Assembly (NCBI RefSeq): GCF_021462225.1
Contig: NC_061797.1
Coordinates: 38,404,147 to 38,468,146 of the forward strand
DNA length: 64,000 nt
Reading direction: 5' to 3'
Source of the DNA: Girardinichthys multiradiatus
Taxonomy: Eukaryota > Chordata > Actinopteri > Cyprinodontiformes > Goodeidae
Position 1 is the stretch's first letter, and the number at the start of each line of letters is the position of its first letter. Below, piece by piece: positions 34,578 through 47,743 of the stretch. The translations under genes and the position numbers were made by a program. The notes under the pieces are model-generated. The model ran no database searches, was not told the DNA's origin, and saw only the letters and a list, made by a program, of their open reading frames with translations.

Positions 34578-37500
34578 ATGTTCTGGAAACAGCCATACTT
34601 ATTTGTATGAACCACAAAAATTATTATATAAGCCAATAACTGAACATCATCAATACTATATAATTGTCTCTTAAAAAGGATGAGTCTGAGTCTGTTTGAA
34701 TAGCTTGTTTGGTTTGGGTATTCAGTGGAGTATCAACAAGTACAAATCACACAAATTAAAATGATGATGGCATATTTAATGATATATTTTGTGTAATGCA
34801 GAGCACAACTGTTACTCAACAAAATTTACCTTTATTGTTGATGTACATATAATACTAGAGCTTCCCTTTTATATTTTGTCAATGCATGCCTCAGGACCCC
34901 TAGGTTATTATTTAGAAACAATTAATGGCTCACGCTATGCTAATGCATAATTTTATTGCAATAATTGCAGCACCTATCTCCCTGAATGTGCCAGTGATAC
35001 TGTCACTTAAGACCCACACCACAAAGCCACCCTAAATGGAGGATGGATATGGTATAATCGATTCAAATGAAGCGGCTCATGTTACATCAAAGTGCCATAA
35101 CCTTCAAAATGATGGAAGCACTGAACAGGAGGCACTTGTTCCATGCTGGCAGACGGCACAATTACTACACCACACAGTGGGGGATGAAGAGTGCAACCTA
35201 GCTCAAATAACACTCCAAACTTCCTGTCTCCTTGCTGACTGCTTGTAAAGCATTTTCAGCTTTTCTCAGATTTAAGACCCTCTCCATGTTACTGAAGTTG
35301 AACAGAGATGGGTTTGCCAAGGGTCACTGGTGGGAAAAAACGCAATTGTGTGAATGCACTGAATGGGGATAGGGGAATCAAAGTCAGATGAAGACTTTCC
35401 TGAACATCACCTTTTGGCAACAGCAGGAAAATTCTGCTTCTCTATGCTTTGCCTCAAACATTGAAGGAAAGAGGACACAGAGAGTCAGTGAAAAATAGTG
35501 AATTTTGCTTCTTCTTTGTGTTGTTAAAACCCTTAAGCCCAAGCATCCCGGGACCAGTATGAAAAGAGCAACGGACATTTTTTGCTATCTCTAATACCAG
35601 GTCAAATGGCGGCAGTTTTCTTTTCATAAATCCCTTGCAAGAGGATGCTTTAATGTTCACAAAACAATTCCCGTTTTGCAAAAATACTTTCAGTTTTACA
35701 CCAAATTAAACACATGGGATAGCATTTAAAGGCCCTTAGGCATAGCTGACTCTGTTTACAAAAACCACTTTCTTTTTGCAGAACCCCCTGAAGTCCGATA
35801 TCATTACAAACTAGAGACACTCACCTTTCTAACAAGGTGTAACTCATCTTTCTAGCACCTCCAGTGATGTAACTTGCGTGTGAGCTCATGCAAGCCGGAT
35901 GCGTTTTAGTTTGAAGCAGGCTCAGGTTGCTGCACACATGCCCTGCAGCTAGCTTGCACGCTGCTCTGTTAGCCTCCAGTAGTGTGTTTTTTTTTTGGCA
36001 CAGAAGAGGAAAATTACCAGTTTGGAAGTTTTGGACAATGTTTAGTGGACCAGTGACATGAAAATCAAATATTCTTCAGACAGACACCTGCGTTGAGTAG
36101 AGTGACGATGACGATCATGAAGATTAGGCTCAGGAAAGAGGGGGCTGCTATGTCATATGCAGACGGAGTCCTACAATGGAAATAAGCTATTTTATTTGAC
36201 CAAATTCCTTTTTATGAGGTGAAAAAAACATCTGGCACAGTTTTGGCACATTTGGATAGCTCCGTCTGACACATTGCCCACATTGCCCACTAAAACAAAT
36301 ATGCTTCAACTGATTCAGTCCAGATTTGCTGCAGTAATAGTCAAGATATTGATGGATAAAACCAGAGGCTTCTCCTAGGATTTCAAGAGGCTTTTCGTGG
36401 TGTTTAGCAATGTTTACTTAGTAAAAAAGTTTTGCAAGGCTCAGAAAATTAGATTTGTTTTTTGTTTAATTACAAATAAATCAGGCATAGTAACATTTGC
36501 AATAATGGTTCCACTAAAAAAAATATTCTTTTATGACTTACTTTTACATAGATACCAAATGTTTGCATTTAGACTTTATAACTGTGGAGCTATACTTGGT
36601 TTACTTGAGTTATGTAATTTCAGGCAGAAATTGGTCCAAAACCCCTTAGGGCTTAAGAGATTTGTGGTACCATGAACACTAGCTGAAGACATGCTTTGAT
36701 ACCATACTGAACATAGCTTTAAAATGCATGGCACAAGGGACTCTGTTTCTACCTGGTAAAGTGAAGTTTTTGGATGACCCTCTCCCAGGACACAAAAAGA
36801 GATCAAAATTTCTTGCTCACATTCTGTTGAAGCATTGTGAAGATTAATGACAGGCATTAAGTAAATGGCCAAGTCTTATTTCAGCTATTTAAGTTCCTTT
36901 GAATGTAAAAAATTGGCCACGGGTAATAACATTATCACATCAGGTTGTAATCTAACCTGCTCATTGCCTGTGCCTGACAGCCATTATTGTAACTTCCCAG
37001 CCATTTTTCTTCATACATAAGACACTATTACTCCTTTATAAAGTCTCCATTTTCCAGTGTGGTGTTAAAAAAGCTCAACATTATTTTTGTAGATTGGCTA
37101 AGCATGTCATTTTTTCATTAACCTGCACAGAGTTTGCCTGACTGAACTCTCTGAGCTGTCAGCCGAGCCCAGGAGCCAAGCCTGTAATTAGGTTTTAAGT
37201 GTGTGCCATTAATAATGGTGAGCTGACATGATGCAGGCCTGATCTCGACTTCAATGTATGTTTGTGGGCCGTCATTAGAGTAGATGCCCAGGAAGGCGGT
37301 TCACTACCTCCTGTTTCATTCTTCTCAGTGTGCAGTCAACTGCTTCTTTCTGGCTCTCAGGTGTTGCTCAGTCAGTCAGTGGATTGACAGCTCATCCTCC
37401 TGGTAGCTGATGTCATCTGTATCTCATGTTTTTTATTACAGCCGCTGTGGACAGCACTGTTGTTTGGCTGAGGTGCAAAACAGATTAAAGTCTTAAGTAG

Positions 37501-37873
37501 TAAGACAAGATGGTTTCTGATGCCTGGAACATTTAGTCCAACTGGTTGTTCAAGTAGCACTGGGACACAATTCTTCCAGCGTAGCTTATTTTACGTTGAA
37601 AACTTTATTTCAGATATTAGGGTTGTAACATATGATCACTTTGGTTGCTGACTTGTCTATCAATATGTTTTCTGATTAGTCCATTAGTTAACAATTACAT
37701 TATACTATTTTTGTTTTCTCTGTATTGGTAAATCTTTTCCTTTTCTTGAGGAATGAATAAAGTCTTGTCTTATCTTATCCTACATCCTTCTTATTAACCA
37801 CACTATTGATGTTTTTACTTTCATCATTTCTGTTTCTTTTAATCTTACTCTGCAAGAATGTGACCATGTAAAT
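34578..37873. other. Unique stretch, about 3.3 kb, with possible regulatory blocks
   Basis: No gene seen. Block 34910-35050 has TATGCTAATGCATAATTTTATTG, a dense run of POU-like AT words. Block 36930-37330 is long, balanced and non-repetitive, with AGCCTGTAATTAGGTTTTAAG and TGTGCCATTAATAATGG. Part of 35700-36330 has the feel of an old dispersed repeat that I could not identify. Confidence 0.4.
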
Positions 37874-38112
37874 TGTAAATGGACTGAATTTATATTGCGC
37901 CTTTCCAGTCATACAGACCGCTCAAAGCACACTAGAGCCACATTCACTCAATTGCACTCACTAACGCTCACACATTCATACACCAATACACAGATTGGTA
38001 GGCAACTTGAGGTTAAGTGCCTTGCCCAGGGGCACATCGACAAACAGCAGGAATCGAACCCACAACCTTCCGATTGCAAGACGACTACTCTTCCTACTGA
38101 GCCACAGTCGCC
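37874..38112 (-). repeat. tRNA-derived SINE, minus strand
   Basis: Read on minus, it starts GGCGACTGTGGCTCAGTAGG, an A-box-bearing tRNA-like head. The exact B box GGTTCGATTCC follows (reverse complement of 38050-38060), then TGCCCCTGGGCAAGGCACTT, and the body ends in the word GGCGCAATATAAATTC. Both pol III promoter boxes look intact, so this copy is comparatively young. It is a retroposon, not a tRNA gene. An open frame of 92 codons on plus is incidental. Confidence 0.88.
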
Positions 38113-40569
38113 ATGTGAACTTGTAAAAACTAAATCAGGATGTATATTTTTGAGCTTGTATATATTGATTTAAATCCTGCGTGGATGGGAGAAAATCAAC
38201 AATTAATTCAAATGTGTGAAACATTATAGCCTCTGGTAATTTGATGCCATACAAGCTGATCTCTCAACATAATATCCTCGTGGTTTAGGTTTTAAAGGGA
38301 ATCCAGAGGATATAATATGTCAGATTCACTGCACCATAGCATCTTGTTATTTTTCTGGTTACTAAGCAGACTGTTTTAAAAGAACAGATGCTGTTCTATT
38401 TGGGGAAGCAGGCGGTTTGGAGAGTGCACATTACACTTGACCCGACAGAATGAGCCCGGACCCCCTCCTGCTCAAACAGATTTTCACCTAGCCTTGCCTT
38501 AGGACAATAAATAAATAAATAAATAAGACAGAGAGCAGATCACCATGTGGTTACCAGGTATTATATGATATAAATGAGTGACTGTAGCTCAGTCAGAGGC
38601 CTGTGATAGGGTTTCATCTCTTTTCATTGTCATATTTGGGTCAGATATTGTACTCTAGCGCTCCAGCGGTGTTCTCTTTCCGTGCTTCGTTGCATTTTGT
38701 CTCTCTCTCTGTCTCCTTTCTTGTTGTCTCTGTTTCTCTCCCTCTCCTTGCCCCTTGGTGTCATTTTTCACTTGCTTTCTTCCACCCGGTGAACATATCT
38801 CTTTGCTTCCAAAACTCTTTGTTTGCCTCCCTTCTTTTGTTTACTCTCTGAACCTAATTCACAAACTGCCTTCTGCTTTGGCTGTCGACATTGCACAGGC
38901 TGGAAAAGTGTTGCATTTGTAGCAGTCTATTGTCAGCCCCTGAGCAAGTAGCTGAGCTCAAAGAGAGTCTCATTCAGCAACACAAATACCCCATAGAGCC
39001 GACTCACCACCAGCCAAACGTCTATTCAGCCAGAGTCCTCATCATTCGAACTTTTTTCTCATACAGCATCAGAGTTGTCAGTCAATCAGCAAGTTGAGGG
39101 TTTAGGAACTGTTTTAATGTTGCAGCACAACAAACAGTACATCACAAAAAAGCTGCAATGGCTCCACAGTAGGAGGCTGAGGTAACTAATTTCACTTTTT
39201 GCTTTTTGACAGTTCAGCATTGTAAAAAACTAGATGAAAGTGTTGGGTCAGCAACTCAAAAGAACAACAACAGTGTTTGGGAATCTAAATGATTTACCCT
39301 GCAATGTCTAGCCGTCAGGGTAGTGTCAATACGAGATAGAACAAATAAAGATCTGCAAAGCTAATACAAAACTTTAATCTAACAATACCTGACCTTCAAC
39401 TGGCCTCCCACTGGTGAACTGAAAATAACTCAGCAATTCTCAATCAGTTCTCTAACAGCTTCATGCATGGTGGTCATTGTAGTGGACATCTATTCAAATG
39501 CTCTATTCCTGTTTGTGTGTTGGTTTTGATGGTATACTTGAATATTGGCCCATTTTGTCTCCATTCACCCATACTTGTCTCCATGCATCATCACCTACTG
39601 GCCAACCAGTGCAAGTGTACAAAACATTTCCCGTGCCGGGCACATATTCTATGGCCAGTCCATGCTATGACACCAGGTAATAGTTAATAAAAAGATTGAA
39701 AAGATCAATACAAATAGGGTCTAATATAATTTTTTTATTTTAGATTTTAGATTAGGAGCAATTCGCAATTATTCATCTGCCCATTAAATTGAAGACCATG
39801 CATCACCCACCACATTTTCTCTGGTACTGTACTGCTACTGAAAACCCTTCAACAGCCGTAACAGTTTATTCAGTAGCACAGTCACCTTTGTTATTAGACC
39901 GTAACATACGACTTTTGTAATGGTAACAATATATTCTGCAAACAAGTTTATTTGTTTGAGTTACATATTTCATATTATTTTTGTTTAACTCAGTGCAGAA
40001 CAGGACAAAGAAAGACTTACAGGTAGGGTAGTAGAACTAACATCTACGTCAAAAGAGTGTGATATGAGAGACAGGGCCTATGAAGGATTGAGATACACGA
40101 TCACATCATGTGGCTGAACATGCCCATAATAATGAAGGCTTGCCACTTGACACCTGAGCTTCATGAGAAAATAAAGTCGAATATTAGATATCTGGAGGCT
40201 CAAAAAGAACCTTTTATTGTGAGATCCTTGTTTTTGTGTTTCTGAGATGTACTGAAAGATTGCCATAATTATATTTGTGTATTATTGAGTTTACTGATGA
40301 CTCTCATTCTCTTTTTGAGGGTTTTCACAAATCTTTTTGTTGTTTTTGTACAAATATTTGTCATTAAAATGCACAGTTTAAAAAGGGGAAGTACACAGGA
40401 TGTAAAAAAGTTGAAAGCAAAGAGGTGATTTGGGGGGCAGAAGCATGTAGAGAGCACACAGAATGAGTTAGACAGAAGGTTACTTCGCTTTTATTACACT
40501 GAACATAATGATGAATTTGTTGCCACTTATTTTTTTATACAATTTTATCATTTTCAGTCAATATGCTCA
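38113..40569. other. Unique noncoding stretch
   Basis: No gene seen. An AAAT microsatellite lies at 38505-38526. A pyrimidine-rich stretch (CTCT-rich) at 38690-38850 gives a spurious 82-codon open frame. The rest is AT-rich single-copy-looking sequence. Confidence 0.55.
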
Positions 40570-40705
40570 TAATCGGGGCAGGGTTGCATAGCAGTAGAGA
40601 GCTTGAAACACATACGGAGGCTTCAGTCCTGGGAGCAGCTGTCCCTGGTTCGTGTCTTGACCCCCAAATAATAACAGCCACTAGTGGCGCAAAAAAAAAA
40701 AAGAA
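40570..40705 (+). repeat. Degraded tRNA-derived SINE
   Basis: Carries GGGGCAGGGTTGCATAGCAG, ACATACGGAGGCTTCAGTCC and a broken B box (TGGTTCGTGTC at 40646-40656), followed by a body remnant and an A-run from 40691. It has the head order of the SINE at 1868-2045 but lies on plus and is more decayed. Confidence 0.7.
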
Positions 40706-42124
40706 GAAACACACCTTCTATACCTAAGGGCATCTGTAAAGAACTTCTTGAGAAGTAAATGGTTTTAAATGTTTTTTTAAATAACATTGTCATGTATCAA
40801 GATGACTGAAAACACAAAAGATAAAACTTCCACGAGTAGCAAATGCCACATCTTGCAGCTCATAGCGTATGTCAAATACTTCTCAAATACAAGCAAAAAC
40901 TGTAACTTGCACAAATTCAAGATTTAAGACAATTTGTTTTAAGACACAACACTCCCAGTCTGACTCCAGCTCAACTTGGCTGGTTGCCTGTGTTCCTCAC
41001 AGCTCACAGTCATCACTACACTCTAACTGCAAACTCTTGTTCTCATTCAGTATTTACAATCTGGACATAGATGTGAGCTGAATGCAGATTATCAAAATGT
41101 AATGTATGCTTTAAAATGAGGAGCCACTATAAATGTGCATGCCCCTGTTTATTAACTTTTCATAAAAAATGAAAAGAATACAAATTAATCATTTTTTAAA
41201 CATAATTTAGATTACCTTACTGAAGTTGTTTACAGCTATTCTTAAACATCACATTTAAGTAACAAGAACACATTTTGAATTTACCAATGTGGTGGATTAT
41301 ACTTGTCTATGTCCAATTTTGCTCTTTGTTGTTCCTTCTCTGCCTTTCACAGGCTAGAGCTAAAGAAAAGGGATGAATCAGGTGAAAATCAGAGACACAC
41401 TTCTTCAGTTTCACAGATTATATGCGGTTCTTGTACACAGATCCACTTCTTCATTTGAATTCATAAAATTTAATTTTAAATTCAATAAATAAATCTAAAA
41501 TGCCTTATTTAGATTAATTTGTATTTTCTGAGATTAAATGCAGTATATAAGATATCTTTATTGTCTCGTTTTTGGCAAAATGTGCAATTCAAAATAATCT
41601 TTTCATTTCTGTATAAAATTAATATACAAGCATAAAAACTTAGTGATCGCCTTTTAGCATGACTTGGTGAAATTGAAGAAAACATTCCACTCTGACATAA
41701 AAAAGCCTCCACCGCTTGTAGTTTGCCACCAATGCACTTTAAAAGAAAATTGAATGAATGAAACAAACCGCATTACTGGGTTTTGTCTGCCGATTAGGCT
41801 TAGGTTCCTCCTTTCAATCGATCCCAAACTCATTATGCCCTCATTTGTTGTCACTCATATTAGGGTTGGAAACAGGTGTGCCTATTTGGAGAAATGCGAT
41901 ACAGAAAGATGCGAGATGCTGATTCACAAAGCAGAAAAGGACAAATGTTATTTCACTGCAACAGAGGATTTAGTGTGATAATGTTAATCTGAATGTACTT
42001 GTTGGTACTTGTTTACAGTGCTGTATTTCCCCCCTCACAGATTTATTTTGTTGTTTTTGCTTATTTGTCACATTTAAATGTTTGAGATCATAAAACAAAT
42101 TTTATAATCAGACAGAAATAATCT
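40706..42124. other. Unique AT-rich noncoding stretch
   Basis: No gene or repeat recognised. Confidence 0.55.
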
Positions 42125-42565
42125 TTTAATTCAACTACACTGGAAGGCCATTGAGCATAAAGGACCTACTAAGGTCATGCTACAGCATCTTAATCACATT
42201 TAAGTCCAGACTTTGACTAGGACCCTACAAAACCTTGATTTTTTTTTTTTTTTCAGGGCCATTTACATCTGTTCTTGCTGGTGAGCTTTCAATCCACTTG
42301 GGATTGTGTAACAGGATGCACACTTTCCAGTCAACAGAATATGTTACGCAACGTCAAGATCCAGATGTTTTCTGGCAAATTTGAGACAGGCCATTGTGGG
42401 TTTTTTTTTGTTTATTTGTCATCTTATTGTTGAATCATGAACACTGGCCTCACTGGATTCAGGCGACTGAATTCTTTACATGTTTTACATGTTGTTCTGG
42501 ATTCTTTTGTGATCTCCTGGATGAGACATGTGCTCTTGGAGTAACTTTTGTAGGCTAAGCACCAA
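42125..42565 (-). mobile_element. Tc1-like element fragment, family B
   Basis: Collinear in pieces with 29425-30684 and 58345-59200. It has GGTCATGCTACAGCATCTTAA, CAGACTTTGACTAGGACCC, GGCAAATTTGAGACAGGCC, GTTGAATCATGAACACTGGCC, TTGTGATCTCCTGGATGAG and GCTCTTGGAGTAACTTTTG. These correspond to C-terminal and middle parts of the transposase on minus, with large deletions between them. A T-run at 42240-42254 interrupts it. Confidence 0.8.
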
Positions 42566-44654
42566 ACCCTCCTAAACCATCTCTCCTATTGCAGGGGAAA
42601 ATTGTAACAGAATCCCTAAGGAGATTTACTGTGTTCAGTTTAATTGTTTTAATACAGGTCCTGTGTCCTTTTTGATCTAAATTAACCTAATTACTTTCTT
42701 TTTAATAATTTCAGCATTATTCTAATAACTTTAAATTTGTTCCTTTAAAATTGACTCCTTGTGTACTTTTTAATACCATATATTGGAAGTTGGAGTGATG
42801 GTTTCTTTTATGCATGTTCCTCCTTCTCTTTTTATGTCTGTCTGTTCTTTGAACTTCCATCAGGATAGTAGTCCTAGCCTGTTGGCTGAACCTCCTCAGG
42901 GGAAGAAGCTGTGAAGCAAAGAGAAAATAGGAGCAACACCTTCATCCCAGCTCCCCTTTACTGTCCTGAAAAAACATGCGCTTAATCACAATGACTTTGA
43001 CTTTCATAACCAGATAAAAGTAAAGTTCGTCATCAATGCTTTAGTGTTTTAATTTTCCCTTTTGCTGTAGGTGCATTTTTCATTTTCCCACAGGTTGTAA
43101 TTACACTGGTGTCTCAGGAAGAGATCATCATCAATATTGTGTTTGCCTGTCGGAATATTTACCATAAAATTCAGAATAGTAAATAGTTTTATTATTTTTT
43201 TGTCTATTATTAATCACTATTATTGTCTGAGAAACCTGACCATTTATGGTACATACTGCCAGACATTAGAGGGAGGGAGGGAGGGAGGGAGGGACGTTTT
43301 GGGATCATTGTCTGCAGCCACATGTGAACCATAATGGTGAATAGGCCAGAATATGCTATTGCATAGAATCTTTTCTGCCTAATTTGCTAATGGGATGCAG
43401 GGCATTGCATCATTAAAATAGATACACCAGCGATGTGACAGGCCAAATATTGATTTGTTGCATATGGGCAATGTGGTACCTTAGAGGATAAAGTGTTTTG
43501 GATTTTTCTCTCTTCAAATTCAACTCAGTTATAATGTCACTGTCATTGAACTTTTAGTACTTAATAAATATGCCATTTAATTAAGTTTTTCACTATTCTG
43601 CAGGACCTCTGTTTGATTTCCTAATCATTCCCTTATCAAATTTTATTGGTTCCATTCAGGAGAATTGTATTTTTTCTTTCAATCTTTTAAGTAATTCCCA
43701 ATCTCTAATGTTTTCCAACCACTAAGATGGTTTATTAGTAGGAAATTTAATACATTTGGGACTTAAAATTCTGTATTTTAATCATCCTTTCTCACACAGT
43801 GGAATGATGGTACAACATAAAGCTTCAAAGAATTATGGATGCACATAAAAAGTTTACCGGAGTTGAAATTTTCCACAATTCAGATAGGTTAATTATTGAC
43901 AAACAAATTAGAGGCATAGCATTACGGCTTCCATGTCAAAAGACAAAACATGCCATTATACCCATGACTCTGGCACAGTAGACACCCATTCTCTCAGCTC
44001 CCTGCAAGTTATTTGTCTTATCTGTCTTCCTGAATGGTCCTAAATGAGGCTCTCTTATTACTCATCTAACTCACTGTGGTTAACATTGAATTACCAAGGC
44101 AACAACAATCATGACAGAGAACCAGCCCACTGCCAAGAGTCTGCCAGGCAAACAAAGTTATCCACACATACATGTCCCGCTTCCACATGCAGCTGTTCTT
44201 AGAGTACCCAGAAACACACTCAAATATGAGTGCAGCTATTACACATGGCAGCAGCAGCAGCAGTAGGCGGTCCCCAGTGAGGCAGAAACACACTAATGGA
44301 TAATGACATGATTTGACAGCAGGAGAGTGAGCTGAGTCACTCTGAGCATGCAGGCAATGAATAAAAGAATGGGGGTGCTGTCTGAATATCCTGCACTGAG
44401 TGGATTTCCTTTGATACCGTACCATTCCTACGAGTCTCCCTAATCCTGCTCATTACACTGTGCTGCCCCTCTATTCTCAGACTGGCAGCAGCAGCCAGTA
44501 TGAGAGCAGAACAAGAGGGATGAAGAGTCCCTCTCACTGGCCAGCCAGAACTGTCACACAGGCTGCGCTCAGCAGTTGGATCATACTGTCATCTGCCTGA
44601 TGACTTCCCACTTGTCCTTCAAGTTCATCATTGAATGTAAAAGTGTCCATGCCC
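42566..44654. other. Unique noncoding stretch
   Basis: No gene seen. A GGGA microsatellite (six units) lies at 43271-43294 and a short GCA repeat at about 44249-44264. Block 44240-44640 is balanced and non-repetitive; open frames of 119 and 66 codons on minus there have no recognisable domain. Confidence 0.5.
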
Positions 44655-45405
44655 AGGGAACCTTTTCACATTTTGCCACAATCCAAACACAAAGTTCAAT
44701 GTATTTCATTGGGGTTTTGTGTAATAGACCAACACAAAGCAGTGGATAACAGTAAAGTGAAAAAAAAGGATACGTGGCGTTTTGAATGTTTCTCCAAATA
44801 AAAATCTTAAAAGTCTGCTGTGCATTTGTATTGTACCCCCTAGACTATGATAGCCAAAAATAAACAACTGCTGGTCTCAATGTATTTTAATGTGATTTTA
44901 CATGAAAGACCAACACAAAGTAGTATTTTGAAATAAAAAGCAAACCTAAGACGATTTTAAATTGTTAAAAAACAAAATCTAAAAAACATGGAATACAAAT
45001 GTAATCAAATCCCTTTAGTTTGAAATAAATAAATTAAAAAACACTGTTGAAACTGATGCCATCTCTGGAGGAGGGGCTGAGAACCATAGCACAGGTAGGA
45101 GAAACTATTGACAACTATTAGTTGTGCACTCCATAAATCTGGCTGTTAAGGAAGGGTGCCAGAGATACTGATGGCAGCATCATGATATGAGGATGGATTT
45201 CTTCAGTAAGGACAATGAGGTTGGTTAGAGTTGAGAGGAGGATGAATGGGGCTGAATTTGTTAGAGGCTGAGTATTGAATCACATGTCTGAATACAAATG
45301 TATGCCCTACTTTTCACAATTGTGTTAATAGATCTATCACATCAGATTTGAATAAAATACTTTGAAGTTTGTGGTTGCAGTGCGACAAAATGTGTAAAAG
45401 TTCAT
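44655..45405 (+). mobile_element. Internally deleted Tc1-like element, family of 4608-4832
   Basis: Both terminal regions are present in inverted order. The left carries AAAGTTCAATGTATTTCATTGG and GACCAACACAAAGCAG. The right, in reverse complement, carries TGACAAAATGTG-type sequence at 45380-45395. Between them only scraps of transposase remain, now reading on plus: AACTATTAGTTGTGCACTCC and ATGGCAGCATCATGATATG. At 44877-44925 part of the left terminus (AATGTATTTTAATGTGATTT, GACCAACACAAAGTAG) occurs a second time, so the left end is duplicated. Confidence 0.82.
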
Positions 45406-46059
45406 GAACTCATATCATGAATGAATTTGCAAGACTCTTCATATCCTCCCAGAATTTCTAGAAATCTGTCTTGAGTTGAGTTCAGGCTAAAAAAAACCTC
45501 GACAAGCTCCACCTCTGATCATTAGCTGCTTTCTAGACAACGGATTAACAAGTTTGTTCTCTTAAAGAGACACAGACACAAACAGTTATGACAAAAGGCT
45601 ACGTCTACTTTGTCTAATTAACCGACCTCTTCTTTGGCTTGACAACTTGTGGAATCTGCTCCAGGTTGTTTTCCCCCTCCAACTCCAGTTGGACACATTA
45701 AATGCTCAGCTCTCTTTGTCAGGGTCATATAAATGCTATTCCAATTATTCTGCACCCTCTCTGCTCGCTGTCAAATTACAGGCGCTGGAAGCCGAGCATG
45801 GCTTCCACTGCACCTCACTGGTCTTTTTACTGACAGGGAGAAGAAAAGAGCCGGAGATAGCAGAACGAGGGAGGGCTCGGAGCTCAATGAGCATTCTAAA
45901 TGCTAAGGCTGGGTAGTCACACAGACTCAGTCTCAGACGAGGATACCATTTTCAGCTTATTTTCCAAGCAGAAGTAAAGCTTAACATGAGCATGGATTTA
46001 ACAAGTAGGAAATAAAGTTGCTCAAAAATTGAATTTATACTCCCTTAATGGTGTATTTA
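45406..46059. other. Unique balanced stretch between two Tc1 copies
   Basis: Block 45600-45920 is balanced and non-repetitive, with CAATTATTCTGCACCCTCTC and TGTCAAATTACAGGCGCTGG. An 89-codon open frame at 45647-45916 has no known motif. It could be a regulatory element or old unique DNA. Confidence 0.4.
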
Positions 46060-47145
46060 GCACATTTAGTCGATTCTTTGTAAAACCACCTTTCACTGCA
46101 ATTGTAGTTGCAAGTCTTCTATCTATCATATGTCTCCACCAGCTTTGCACATCTAGAGACCAAAATCTTTTGCCTGCCTTTTTTGCAAAATAGCTCAAGC
46201 TAGGTCAAAAGAGTTTTAAAATCAAAGATTTTCAATTTGATTTATGTTTGAACTTTGCCTGGGCAAATCTAACACATAAATATGTTTTGATCATTATATC
46301 TTTGGCTGAATCTTTAGGGTTGTTTTCAATTAAACTTCACCCCAGTCTCAAATCTTTTTCAGCTTCTGATAAGTTTTTCTTCTGGATTGCTCTATATTTA
46401 GCTCCATCCATCTTCCCATTAACTCTGGCAAGCTTCCCTGTTCAGGCTGAAGGACAGCATCCCCACACCAAAATGTTGCCACCACCATGTTTCACATGGG
46501 ATTCTGTTTACACTGCAATGTCCACTGTTCCTTTTCAGCCACACAGCTTTTTGTGTTTATGTCAAAAATGTCTCATCTAACCAGAGTAACTTCACATTTT
46601 CTGTGTTCCCTACACAACTTGTGGCAAACTGTAAACAGGGCTTAACTTTCTTTCAACAGTCTCTTTGTTTTTGCCATTCTTGCATAAAGGCCAGATTTAT
46701 GAATCATACAACTATAGTTGTTGTAGATATAGATTCTCTGATTTAAGCTCTTAATTTCTGCAGCTCCTCCAGATTTACCATGGGCCTCTCTGCTCTTTCT
46801 TTGATTAATGCTCTCCCCAAACCTGTCAGTTTAGGTGGACAGCCATGTCTTGGTAGGTTTCCAGTTGTGTCATGCTCTTTCTATTTTCACACGATAGATT
46901 GAAAAGTGCCGCACAAGATGTTTAAAGCAATGGGATATTGTTTTACAACCTAAGTTTCATTTATACTTCCCCATAGTGTCCTTGGTCTTCTTGATGCTGA
47001 TTGTTCACCAATGTTCTCTAACAAACCAATGAGGCATTCACAGATTACTTGAATCACTTTATACTAAGATTAAATTAAACCCAGGTAGACTAACTAGGTG
47101 ACTTCTCAAGACGATTGGCGGTGCTGATGATAAAATGTGTACAAG
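46060..47145 (-). mobile_element. Tc1-like element, transposase region nearly complete
   Basis: Almost the whole body of a Tc1 transposon of the same family as 11735-14240, with the transposase on minus. In plus-strand order: CTTTGTAAAACCACCTTTC, CCAGCTTTGCACATCTAGAG, CTCCATCCATCTTCCCATTA, CCACCACCATGTTTCACATG, CTCATCTAACCAGAG, AAGGCCAGATTTATGAATC, TCTGCAGCTCCTCCAG, TTAGGTGGACAGCCATGTC and TTGATGCTGATTGTTCACC. The frame is broken by stops and indels. The outer inverted repeats are too decayed to place exactly. Confidence 0.9.
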
Positions 47146-47484
47146 TCATGTGTAAGAGTCAACTTCATGACATGGAGGTATAAATTGTGATCTCTGTACT
47201 TTTAAGCGATAAAATGCAAAAACATTCTAAAATGTCACTCGCCTCAAAATCTTTCCATGTGAGACAGAGCATCACAAGAGTATCTCTATTATTGAAAGAA
47301 GCAACATTTTGTCTGAATCTCTGCAGCAGAGTATTCGCTGAATGAGGAAAAAATGTTGCAGAAAATCTTCCATCACATGAGCTATCAGAAATCTTCCCAA
47401 TCCTTCTGTCATTCATTCACTAGTTTCCCTACAAAGAGCCCAGCAGCAAGCTTGCAGACAGCTGCATGTAAGCTTCAGCAAAAA
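47146..47484. other. Unique noncoding stretch
   Basis: Nothing recognised. An 83-codon open frame on minus (47165-47416) has no known content. Confidence 0.5.
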
Positions 47485-47740
47485 CAAGTTGTGTTTCTTA
47501 AATGACACCTCCAAAATGTGAGGACATTTTGCTGGTCCTCACGACCTATTTTGCTAATGGTTAGGTTTAGGACTAAGGTATGAATTGACTTTAGGTTAAG
47601 GTTAGGGTTAGGCATGCACTGGTAATGGTTAGGTTTAGGGTTATTGTCAGGGTTAGGGCATAGAAAGGGTTGAAAATGACTGAAAATCAATGGAAGTCAA
47701 TGGGAGTCAACACATGGTCCTCACTACATATAGCAAAACA

Positions 47741-47743
<3 letters not shown>
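47485..47743. repeat. Dispersed repeat with TTAGGG-like words
   Basis: It begins near AATGTGAGGACATTTTGC and TGGTCCTCACGACC and ends near ACATGGTCCTCACTACATA, so the GTCCTCA words mark both sides. The middle (47567-47660) is a degenerate series of GGTTAGGTTTAGG, GGTTAGGGTTAGGC and similar words. This matches a widespread teleost repeat usually followed by a TG microsatellite, as here. It is not a telomere. Confidence 0.7.

Noticed and set aside
35700..36330. Possible old DNA transposon
   Set aside because: The texture resembles a dispersed repeat, but I could identify neither termini nor a second copy in the window.
37874..38112. Functional tRNA gene
   Set aside because: Only the head of the sequence is tRNA-like; no complete cloverleaf, and a SINE body follows the B box.
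47567..47660. Interstitial telomere
   Set aside because: The TTAGGG-like words are irregular and lie within a dispersed repeat, not a tandem array.
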